Below, piece after piece: positions 31,690 through 37,264 of a stretch of 37,264 nt of DNA (position 1 is its first letter; every line of letters begins with the position of its first letter). The stretch comes from Nocardia cyriacigeorgica (GTDB taxonomy: Bacteria; Actinomycetota; Actinomycetes; Mycobacteriales; Mycobacteriaceae), in contig NZ_JARWNX010000055.1 of assembly GCF_029868385.1 (NCBI RefSeq), forward strand, positions 1 through 37,264. The letters run 5' to 3'. Below the pieces are notes generated by a model. That model saw only the letters and a list, made by a program, of their open reading frames with translations. It searched no databases and had not been told where the DNA came from. The translations under genes and the position numbers were made by a program.

Positions 31690-31997
31690 GCGTGGGTCTC
31701 GCTTTCGTGGATGCCGCACACGGTGCAGACGGAGGGACGGTTGGGTCGGAACAGTCGGGCCGGGGCCGTGAAGAAATGGCCGGCCTCTTGGCAGCGGGCA
31801 GCGGCCCGGCAGCCGTCGCACCACACGCGGTCACCGTCGTAGATCCAGCCCACGACCGCCGAGCGGTGGGACAGGTGGCTGACGGCCTGGTGGACCGAGG
31901 CGAAGCAGATCGATTCGCTGGTGTTCTCGGTGTAGGGGTCGCCGCAGCCGTCGCAGTAGATGACCACGTGGGTTTCGGTCACAAAGCCCCGTTTCAT
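31686..31997 (-). CDS. Small multi-CxxC (zinc-ribbon-like) protein
   Basis: This 103-residue protein has three CxxC pairs, C15/C18 (CDGCGDPY), C60/C63 (CDGCRAAARC, with C69) and C91/C94 (CTVCGIHE), plus C31 and His74. Two zinc sites would be satisfied by four pairs of ligands. It has no signal peptide or membrane helix, so it probably acts in the cytoplasm in nucleic-acid or protein binding. The gene is joined to the FtsK-type gene and to the 56-residue gene by ATGA overlaps. No function is known to me. Confidence 0.75.
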   Translation of the reverse strand: MKRGFVTETHVVIYCDGCGDPYTENTSESICFASVHQAVSHLSHRSAVVGWIYDGDRVWCDGCRAAARCQEAGHFFTAPARLFRPNRPSVCTVCGIHESETHA

Positions 31998-33307
31998 GCC
32001 GCCACCAGCCCATCCGGGTCGTCGTCCTCGCCGGGGATGTAATCCGGGTCGAAGCCGCTGTAGTCGCCCTTGGGTGCGAGGTCGGGTTGGTCGGGGGCGT
32101 AGGTGTCGACGATGCGGTCGATGTCGTCGTCGGAGACCCAGAACGCGCGGACCCGAACGAACTCGGTGGTGCCGTCCTCACCGACGTATCCGACACCCGG
32201 TGTCTGGTCGGAAATCTCGTCACACCGGGCACCGCGATCCCGTGCGCCTTGGCCGTGGACCATCGCGGTTTGGGTGGGCTCATCCAGGCGCAGGCCGATA
32301 CGGACCGGGAACAGTTGCCGGTTGGGCATCGTCTCTTTCGACGGGTCCTGCAATGCGGCGATCACCGAGAACCCGACCGCGCGACCTTTGGAGAGCAGAA
32401 GCCCGGTCAACTGGCGGAACCGCTCTTGATCCTCGCGAGTCGCATACGACGACAGGGCGGCAGCTTCATCGATGACGATCAGGATCAACGGCTCATCTGC
32501 GGTCGGAACCAGCTTGCGGATACCGGCATCCCGGAGCCGAGCAGCCCGCTCGTCCATCATCTGGACGGCCTCTTCGAGCATGGCCAGGATGCCGGGACCG
32601 TCCCACTCGAACCGCACCCACAACCGGCGACCTCGCCAAAATTCCATGCCGCCCTTGGGGTCTGCCATCCACACATCCACCAGACCCGCTTTGATCGCGG
32701 GGCCGATGCCGTTGATGATCGACCACAACACGCTGCCTTTACCCGAGCCCATGGCACCGGCAAGCAGGATGTGGACGTAGAGCACCTTCAGCAGCCACGA
32801 CCGCCCGTGCTCGGTGACCCCGACCGGGACCGCCTCGAGGTCGACGCCGTAATGCAGGACCTCGTTTACCGGCTTCGATTCGGCGAGGGTGTCGTTGGTG
32901 CGGATATCGAGGCGGATGTAGCCCGGCGCCGGGGACGAGGCGAGCACCTTCGGCACCGCGAGGTAGTGAGCGAGGGCGTCGAGGGTGTTGTCGTTGTTCC
33001 AGTCCTTGAGCGACTGCCCGCCCAACATCTGTACCTCCACCACCAGGCCGGTTGCGGTGTAGTCGGCAGACACGATGTTCGGGTAGCCGGACTCCGGCGA
33101 ACCCAGGTCAAGGGCGGGCCACATCAGCGACAACTGACCGGGATCGGTCACGATGAACACCGCAGTGCGGAGCTCAGGCGGAGCATCGGCAGCCATTTCG
33201 GCCGGCGTCTGCGGTCGCGGACCAATCGCACGCAGGCGTGACCACCAACCCATGACCGCGACAGCGCCGATGGTTCCGGCCGAGACGAGGGCAGCTACGG
33301 CGCTCAT
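31994..33307 (-). CDS. traSA: FtsK/TraB-type conjugative DNA translocase
   Basis: This protein should pump double-stranded element DNA into the recipient, the sole transfer motor of AICEs. The 437-residue protein has one N-terminal hydrophobic segment (2-21), a linker, and the FtsK/SpoIIIE motor with Walker A GAMGSGKGS (184-192), DPKGGMEF (216-223), Walker B LILIVIDE (274-281) and the LLLSKGRAVGFSVIAALQDPS sensor segment. The C-terminus after about 405 is short and acidic, and I see no clear winged-helix DNA-recognition domain such as that of Streptomyces TraB. The start ATG (33307) overlaps the preceding stop by ATGA. Confidence 0.92.
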   Translation of the reverse strand: MSAVAALVSAGTIGAVAVMGWWSRLRAIGPRPQTPAEMAADAPPELRTAVFIVTDPGQLSLMWPALDLGSPESGYPNIVSADYTATGLVVEVQMLGGQSLKDWNNDNTLDALAHYLAVPKVLASSPAPGYIRLDIRTNDTLAESKPVNEVLHYGVDLEAVPVGVTEHGRSWLLKVLYVHILLAGAMGSGKGSVLWSIINGIGPAIKAGLVDVWMADPKGGMEFWRGRRLWVRFEWDGPGILAMLEEAVQMMDERAARLRDAGIRKLVPTADEPLILIVIDEAAALSSYATREDQERFRQLTGLLLSKGRAVGFSVIAALQDPSKETMPNRQLFPVRIGLRLDEPTQTAMVHGQGARDRGARCDEISDQTPGVGYVGEDGTTEFVRVRAFWVSDDDIDRIVDTYAPDQPDLAPKGDYSGFDPDYIPGEDDDPDGLVAA

Positions 33308-33561
33308 CGCTGCACCTCCCCATCGCGGCAGAACATCGCGCAACCCGGCACCTGCGCGGCCGAGGCGTGCTGCATCTCGTCTGCGCGGCAGAACATCGCG
33401 CATCCGAGCACCGACGGAGGCACCGACACCGACACCACCGGAGCCGTTTCCGGGGTCTCGGTGTTGCTGCCCAGGGTCAGCAGCAGCGCCAGCGGGGCCA
33501 CGATCACCACAGCGAGCATCAGCACACCGACCACGGCCGGGCGAAGGATCAGCTTCACCAT
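33304..33561 (-). CDS. Small membrane protein with two CAMFC motifs
   Basis: This 85-residue protein has a hydrophobic N-terminal helix (about 9-30) that would export or anchor it, a short linker, and two copies of GCAMFCR (residues 53-59 and 73-79), the second ending the protein. The two copies are near-identical in DNA as well, as a short internal duplication. The preceding gene encodes CVMLC and CVMNC in an exported protein, so the C-[AV]-M-x-C motif is shared. No family is recognised. The ATG at 33561 overlaps the preceding gene by 7 bases, and the stop overlaps the FtsK-type start by ATGA. Confidence 0.75.
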   Translation of the reverse strand: MVKLILRPAVVGVLMLAVVIVAPLALLLTLGSNTETPETAPVVSVSVPPSVLGCAMFCRADEMQHASAAQVPGCAMFCRDGEVQR

Positions 33562-33800
33562 TTCGGTTCCTCCTTCGGCTTGCCGAGCAACGGGATCGGG
33601 AGCCCGCACCGAATGCAGATCTGCATGTCGACCGATGGGCCGGGCTCGCAGTTCATGACGCACTCATCGGCGGGCGGCCGGGCCGGGGCGTCGCAGAGCA
33701 TCACGCACTTGGCTCCGGGATCAGCGGCAGCGATCGGGGCGGGCAGCAGGACCAGCAGCGGCAACACCGCAACACCAGCCCACAGGGCAGATTTCGACAT
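33555..33800 (-). CDS. Small exported protein with CVMLC, CVMNC and CIRC motifs
   Basis: This 81-residue protein has a typical signal peptide (SALWAGVAVLPLLVLLPAPIAAA) with likely cleavage after residue 25-27. The mature part of about 55 residues has C32-V-M-L-C36, C47-V-M-N-C51 and C62-I-R-C65. Six cysteines in such a short exported peptide point to disulfides or metal binding, and the methionine between each pair suggests a soft metal such as copper; this is inference. It overlaps the DUF2637 gene by one base (TGATG) and the next gene by 7. Confidence 0.75.
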   Translation of the reverse strand: MSKSALWAGVAVLPLLVLLPAPIAAADPGAKCVMLCDAPARPPADECVMNCEPGPSVDMQICIRCGLPIPLLGKPKEEPKW

Positions 33801-34468
33801 CAGAGACCCCCAACAGGAACAGCGATCGGCAGCATCGGCTGAACCGGACGCGGACGAACAGGAACAGGACGAACAGGCCGCACCACCGGACGCGGCACCA
33901 CGACAGGCTCCGGAGTCGGCACCGGAAGCGGCTCGGTTACCGGCTCAGCGACGGCCTCCGGCTCCGGGACATCCACGGGTTCGGGTGTCGCGGCAGCCGT
34001 TTCAGGCTCCAAGGCCGGTTCGGGTTCGGTGGCCGCTTCTGGTGCTGTCACCGAATGCCGTTGCGCGGCACGGAACAACACCGCCAGACAATGCGTGTCG
34101 ACCAGCAGTGATATCGGGGCGATGGCAGCGACCAGGGCAGCGGCCCAGCCGGGCAGTGGCCGGCCATCTGTTACCGCGTGCAGGCTGTTGCCCGCCACCG
34201 ACACCACCGCACCAGCGCCGAGGACCCAGAGGAAGAAATGACGTTCCGGCGACTTCGCCAGCACCAGAGCGCCGAGGGTGGCAAGGCAAATGGTGCCGTC
34301 GACGATCAGCGGGAACAGCCACGCATCCGAGGCCGGAATGTTGGCCAGCTCGGCCAGATCCGCCAGCGTGGCAAACGAGAGCCGGAAGGCGGCAGCGCCC
34401 ACGCCCACGATCACCAGGACCGCGAACACACGCGCTGCCGTCATCCACCGTGACTGTGTGAGCATCAC
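33800..34468 (-). CDS. DUF2637 membrane protein with proline-rich tail (spread-type)
   Basis: This 222-residue protein has four predicted transmembrane helices (about 11-31, 50-71, 77-97, 107-131). It shows the DUF2637 pattern LSFATLADLAELANIPASDAWLFPLIVDGTI and a tail of about 80 residues made of PEP/VPEPE and later RPVRPVPVRPRP repeats, shifting from acidic to basic. DUF2637 proteins are common in Streptomyces plasmids and AICEs near tra genes, where they are thought to help intramycelial spread. Overlaps: ATGA with the preceding gene, TGATG with the next. Confidence 0.8.
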   Translation of the reverse strand: MMLTQSRWMTAARVFAVLVIVGVGAAAFRLSFATLADLAELANIPASDAWLFPLIVDGTICLATLGALVLAKSPERHFFLWVLGAGAVVSVAGNSLHAVTDGRPLPGWAAALVAAIAPISLLVDTHCLAVLFRAAQRHSVTAPEAATEPEPALEPETAAATPEPVDVPEPEAVAEPVTEPLPVPTPEPVVVPRPVVRPVRPVPVRPRPVQPMLPIAVPVGGL

Positions 34469-34752
34469 GCCGCCGACTTCCCGCTATCAGCTTCAGCCGC
34501 TTCGTGGTCGGCGAGTACGCCGGGCAAGGCGTTCGCGAACGCTGCTGCGTCCTCGTCCATCACCCGCAAGCAGTCCCCGAGATCCTCGAGATCCAGACCC
34601 GACAGGTACTGGACATCAGCGATCGTGAGGAACATGTCCGTGCGCCCAACTCCGCGCCAATCAACCAGCGCCAGCGCCTGAAGTCCCTTCACCGGGTTGG
34701 CAGCCCGATAGCGGATCACGACTCGCGAATCAAACGACCGGTAATACATCAC
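34465..34752 (-). CDS. Unrecognised 95-residue AICE protein
   Basis: The protein (MMYYRSFDSRVVIRYRAAN...) is soluble, with a beta-rich first half (VVIRYR, LQALALVDWR) and an acidic helical second half (DLEDLGDCLRVMDEDAAAFANAL). No family is recognised. It is framed by ATGA overlaps with pra upstream and the DUF2637 gene downstream, so its reading frame is well supported. Confidence 0.7.
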   Translation of the reverse strand: MMYYRSFDSRVVIRYRAANPVKGLQALALVDWRGVGRTDMFLTIADVQYLSGLDLEDLGDCLRVMDEDAAAFANALPGVLADHEAAEADSGKSAA

Positions 34753-35249
34753 GCGGCCGCCTTCGCACCGTTGGAGGTAGCAGTCTTGGAGCCGCTCGGA
34801 GCCTCGGCGCGCGGGGTGTTGGTGTCACCCTTGATGCCCGTCGCGCGGTAGACGTAGCCGACGTACTTGAAATCGCCCTGTCCCATGATTCGGGGCTCGG
34901 CGGTCAGGCCGTCCAGCTCGATCATCCGCAGCCCGGTGCCCGGAGCGATTTCCTCCGTGGCCGGGACCGGCTGGTGCGACGAGACGAAGGTGATCTCGAA
35001 CGACGCACGCTTGGCCTTGCCCTTGACGCCGTCGTGAGTGCCCTCATCCGGGTCGGTCACGGTCGCCTTCCACAGAGGAAGGCCCGAACCCTCGCCCGTC
35101 TTCGGGTTGAAATCGAATTCCTGCTCCGGGACCGCGTTCCGGTCCGGGTTGTACTTGATCGCCGGGCCGATCTCGCCCATCAACAGCAGCTGACGCGGAA
35201 ACGCTGCACTGAACTCGACCGGAAACTGGTGACCCCGCTTGATAGCCAT
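34749..35249 (-). CDS. pra: Pra-like activator of AICE replication, integration and excision
   Basis: In pSAM2, Pra activates the rep-xis-int operon. This 166-residue protein matches what I recall of the family: a start MAIKRGHQFPVEFSAAFPRQLLLMG-like block, LPLWKATVTDPD, a segment ending in HQPVPATEEIAPGTG, ELDGLTAEP, and YVYRATGI, followed by a low-complexity tail. The ATG at 35249 has AGGAGT upstream, better than any earlier start. It is the first gene of the 13-gene unit and diverges from the GntR-type gene, with the operator array between them, as expected if the repressor controls pra. Confidence 0.75.
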   Translation of the reverse strand: MAIKRGHQFPVEFSAAFPRQLLLMGEIGPAIKYNPDRNAVPEQEFDFNPKTGEGSGLPLWKATVTDPDEGTHDGVKGKAKRASFEITFVSSHQPVPATEEIAPGTGLRMIELDGLTAEPRIMGQGDFKYVGYVYRATGIKGDTNTPRAEAPSGSKTATSNGAKAAA

Positions 35250-35284
35250 CTTGACTCCTGTGTGATGTGAATCGCTGCACGATC

Positions 35285-35424
35285 TGTGCATACACAACAG
35301 CGTATACGCAGTTGTGTATACGCACAAGGTTTTCTGTGTATGCGCAGGTCGGGGCGGGGATTTTCGCGGCGGGATCCCAATCGAGGGCGTACTCTGAGGT
35401 GTGTATACGCAGTTGCGTATGACC
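35285..35424. promoter_or_regulatory. Operator array between pra and the GntR-type repressor
   Basis: Six copies or near-copies of a palindromic site resembling TGTGTATACGCA lie between the divergent genes: about 35285-35296, 35300-35309 (GCGTATACGC, perfect palindrome), 35313-35326, 35335-35346, 35400-35411 and a partial one at 35414-35423. The GTATAC core fits the operator type of HutC-subfamily GntR regulators. Four sites lie on the pra side, overlapping any promoter for it; two lie at the probable start of the repressor transcript, with a candidate -10 TACTCT at 35390-35395. Centre spacings of 14, 15 and 21 bases suggest cooperative binding. Confidence 0.8.
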
Positions 35425-35457
35425 AGCAGCTTTTATCGACCCGGAGGAGTCAGAGAC

Positions 35458-36135
35458 ATGAGTGAGCCTGCGTACGTGTCCATCGCGGGAGAGATCGCGC
35501 GGGAGATCCGCAGCGGTGCCCTTGCTGCGCGGACGCAGCTACCGAGCTATTCCGAGCTGGCGAAGCGGCACGGGGTATCCGAGATTGTCATTCGGAAGGT
35601 GATCGACCTGCTGCTCCGCCAGGGGCTCGTTTACACGATTGAGCGCCGAGGGACGTTCGTCGCAGCGCGGCCGACGCTGGTGCGTGTTTCCCCGGAACGG
35701 CAGTTGGAAGACCCGGAAGTGACCTTCGGAAACGAGTCCGCAGCTGGTGAAGACGACGTGCAGATCGAACGAGAGACGAGGGTCATTCCCGCCGACGATG
35801 AATTGGCCGGCCTATTCGGGATCGATCTGAACGCCGATGTCGAGCACATCGTGACGATGGCCGCTGAGCGCGGTCGACCGGTCTCTATCTCGGACAGCTA
35901 CCAGGTGCCAGGTACGGATGTTTCAACCGCGACTGTGCTCGAGGAGACCGTGGCCGACAAGATGCCCGCGCCGACACACGCGGTGTGGCTGGAGGTGCCG
36001 TCCGGCGAGCTGGTGAAGACCATTCACCAGCGCTTCATCCGAGACGGCCGAGTGCTGATGGTGTCGGACGTGTCGTATCCCAAGGACCGGTACGAATCGT
36101 TCGTGTTCCGTATGACACTCGAACCCCAGTCCTAG
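35458..36135 (+). CDS. korSA: GntR/HutC-family repressor (KorSA-like)
   Basis: This 225-residue protein has an N-terminal winged helix-turn-helix (about 6-70, with LPSYSELAKRHGVSEIVIRKVIDLLLRQGL and the wing IERRGTFVA) and a C-terminal UTRA effector domain (about 90-222). In pSAM2, KorSA of this family represses pra and its own gene. The ATG at 35458 has GGAGGAG eight bases before it; the longer frame from 35401 starts inside the operator and is less likely. Transcription is divergent from pra across the operator array. The inducing signal or ligand is unknown. Confidence 0.9.
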   Translation: MSEPAYVSIAGEIAREIRSGALAARTQLPSYSELAKRHGVSEIVIRKVIDLLLRQGLVYTIERRGTFVAARPTLVRVSPERQLEDPEVTFGNESAAGEDDVQIERETRVIPADDELAGLFGIDLNADVEHIVTMAAERGRPVSISDSYQVPGTDVSTATVLEETVADKMPAPTHAVWLEVPSGELVKTIHQRFIRDGRVLMVSDVSYPKDRYESFVFRMTLEPQS

Positions 36136-36151
36136 GACAGCTCGCCGAAGG

Positions 36152-36186
36152 TGGCCCGGTCGCATTGCCGATCGGGCCATCTTTCG
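36152..36186 (+). terminator. Terminator of the GntR-type gene
   Basis: TGGCCCGGTCG (36152-36162) pairs with CGATCGGGCCA (36169-36179), with one G-T mismatch and a 6-base loop, followed by TCTTTCGT. It lies 16 bases past the stop codon and separates the gene from the convergent methyltransferase gene. Confidence 0.7.
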
Positions 36187-36194
36187 TATCTGGC

Positions 36195-37028
36195 CTATGC
36201 GGACCGCACCCAGCCCTGAGCAACGTCCCCGAGGTTCCACCACGAGACATGCTGCGAGTCTTCAGATTCCAGCGTCCACGCCTCTGTCAGGCGCGCGAAG
36301 AACGCGTCATCCCCCGTCTTGCCGCCCTGCGGTTCCCCGATGAAGATCACGCGCCGACCGCCCCGGGCCTCGAACTTCTCCAGTGCCGTCGACGCCATCG
36401 GGTTTCCCCATCCCGGCGGCCAGCACAGGAACAGAACCGATTCGCCGTCGAGCTCCGTGTCGAACTGGTCGAGCCCCGCCACCGGGAACCACACGTCCCG
36501 TTGACCTTCAGCACCCGGAAACGACGGGTTCGCCGTGGTGTCCGGTGGTTCCGAATCGAACGCTCCCACGTCGATCCCATGGTCGGCAAGCTGCTTTGCC
36601 CAGTAGCCCCGGCCAGCGCCCAGCTCGAGTACGCGACGACCTCCACTGAATGTCCGGATCCAGCTCAGCGTCTCCGGCGAGGGAACCGCGTACGCGTATG
36701 TGCTCTGCAAGATCGTCTGCACAAATCCCAGCCGAACGCTTCCGATCGGACTTCCTCCGTTGACCACCCGACGTTCCGCGTCGACCGCGACGGACGGAGC
36801 CACGATGTCCCAGTACGGGTTCGCGCACTCGGCACCTCCGCCGGTCATGTAGTGCACGAACCGCAGATCGAATGCGGCATCTGCGTCCTGATTCCCGGTG
36901 CCAGCCAGCATCGGCGCGGTGTCAAGATACTCCGCCACCTTGGGAAACTCAGCCCGCAGCCGTGATTCGTCCCCCAGCAGGGCGGCCAGTTCCGATCGAC
37001 GTTCCGGTGTCAACGCGAGCGCAGTCAT
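36195..37028 (-). CDS. Class I SAM-dependent methyltransferase of unknown target
   Basis: This 277-residue protein has a helical N-terminal part of about 120 residues, SAM motif I VLELGAGRGYWA (133-144), an acidic end of strand 2 (AFDSE, 157-160), and a motif IV replaced by LCWPPGWGNPMA (201-212). The conserved block GEPQGGKTGDDAFF (231-244) follows. The CWPPGWG and GG-TGDDAFF blocks recall an uncharacterised but widespread methyltransferase family; the target (DNA, protein or small molecule) is unknown. The ATG at 37028 with GGAGAA nine bases upstream is preferred to the in-frame start at 37085. It is probably cargo of the element, not backbone. Confidence 0.8.
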   Translation of the reverse strand: MTALALTPERRSELAALLGDESRLRAEFPKVAEYLDTAPMLAGTGNQDADAAFDLRFVHYMTGGGAECANPYWDIVAPSVAVDAERRVVNGGSPIGSVRLGFVQTILQSTYAYAVPSPETLSWIRTFSGGRRVLELGAGRGYWAKQLADHGIDVGAFDSEPPDTTANPSFPGAEGQRDVWFPVAGLDQFDTELDGESVLFLCWPPGWGNPMASTALEKFEARGGRRVIFIGEPQGGKTGDDAFFARLTEAWTLESEDSQHVSWWNLGDVAQGWVRSA

Positions 37029-37264
37029 GGGCTCGATTCTCCGTGTGCGCCCCACGTTCCGCGAGTGGTTGCCGAATTTCGCCATACAGGATCAAGGCGC
37101 GGCCAGGCGGCGCGGAGCGCCGCCGCCGCCCAGCGACGCGCCACCACGGGGGGTAGGGCGCCCCCTGGGCGCGGCGGCCCGTCGGCGGCCGACCGCCCCA
37201 GGCGCGGTTTGCTCCCGTTGGGCAATCACGGATCCACATTGGCGACCGGGTATCACCGGGACGG
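37029..37264. other. GC-rich gene-free end of the window
   Basis: These 236 bases hold no convincing gene. The segment about 37100-37205 is extremely GC-rich, with GCCGCCGCC, GGGCGCC and CGGCGGCC blocks and several short inverted repeats. It could hold the methyltransferase promoter, an origin or a transfer locus of the element, but nothing decides between these. No copy of the tRNA-Arg 3' end is visible here. Confidence 0.4.

Larger units (their letters stand above)
27569..37264. mobile_element. Actinomycete integrative and conjugative element (pSAM2 type), right end outside the window
   Basis: The element contains the full AICE signature: tyrosine integrase next to a tRNA, Xis, a RepSA-like initiator, a single FtsK/TraB-type translocase, spread-type membrane proteins, a Pra-like activator and a divergent GntR/KorSA-type repressor. 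Transfer of double-stranded DNA by one FtsK-like protein is the known mechanism for this class; no relaxase or type IV secretion genes are present. At least 9.7 kb lies in the window. Whether the element is still mobile cannot be decided, but no backbone gene appears broken. Confidence 0.9.

Noticed and set aside
37100..37205. A transfer locus (clt) or double-strand origin
   Set aside because: Only GC-rich short inverted repeats are visible; no clear 8-mer repeat series or conserved nick sequence could be identified.
27569..37264. The right attachment site within the window
   Set aside because: I looked for the T-loop/acceptor sequence of tRNA-Arg on both strands to 37264 and found no copy.

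Overview
The window is chromosomal DNA of a high-GC, mycolic-acid-type actinobacterium, most probably Nocardia or a close relative. From left to right the genes match, in content and order, the Mycobacterium tuberculosis block running from murA and the 16S rRNA gene back through the ATP synthase operon, prfA/prmC, rho and the threonine genes to argS. Their sequences are nocardial rather than mycobacterial: the ATP synthase delta subunit is not fused to a b subunit, and rho carries a long RGG/GGDNR-rich insertion. The genus is an inference from synteny and protein character.

Core chromosome, 1-27608. Nearly everything here reads leftward (minus strand). Bases 1-376 hold the promoter and leader of an rRNA operon whose 16S gene starts just past the left edge. 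Upstream lie murA, a PduO-type cobalamin adenosyltransferase and a DUF2550 membrane protein. A strong terminator at 3.03 kb marks the end of the ATP synthase operon atpI-atpB-atpE-atpF-atpH-atpA-atpG-atpD-atpC. Further upstream are wecA (cell-wall glycolipid priming), a Sua5/TsaC enzyme (tRNA t6A), prmC and prfA (translation termination), rpmE, rho, the aspartate-family cluster hom-thrC-thrB, then lysA and argS. Three plus-strand genes break the pattern: a small two-TM protein converging on rho, and a DUF3105/DUF305 membrane pair upstream of a tRNA-Arg(CCG).

Integrated element, from about 27.57 kb to beyond the right edge. An actinomycete integrative and conjugative element (AICE) of the pSAM2 type sits at the 3' end of tRNA-Arg(CCG). 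One minus-strand transcription unit of 13 genes, mostly joined by 4-nt ATGA or 1-nt TGATG overlaps, runs from a Pra-like activator through a DUF2637 protein, two small exported cysteine proteins, an FtsK/TraB-type DNA translocase, a zinc-ribbon protein, two micro-ORFs, a membrane protein and a RepSA-like rolling-circle initiator to Xis and Int. A divergent GntR/HutC (KorSA-like) repressor gene is separated from pra by about 210 bp holding six copies of a TGTGTATACGCA-like operator. The inferred logic follows pSAM2: the repressor keeps pra and itself off, and release starts replication, excision and transfer. A class I methyltransferase gene of unknown role follows as possible cargo. No second copy of the tRNA 3' end was found by eye, so the right boundary lies outside the window.

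The least-described features are in the AICE: two adjacent exported proteins sharing a C-[AV]-M-x-C motif (four copies), and a 51-residue protein next to rep with a perfect beta-clamp-binding pentapeptide (QLALF). In the core, a lone sequence very like a type I-E CRISPR repeat lies between atpA and atpG, and a large nested inverted repeat lies between rpmE and prfA.
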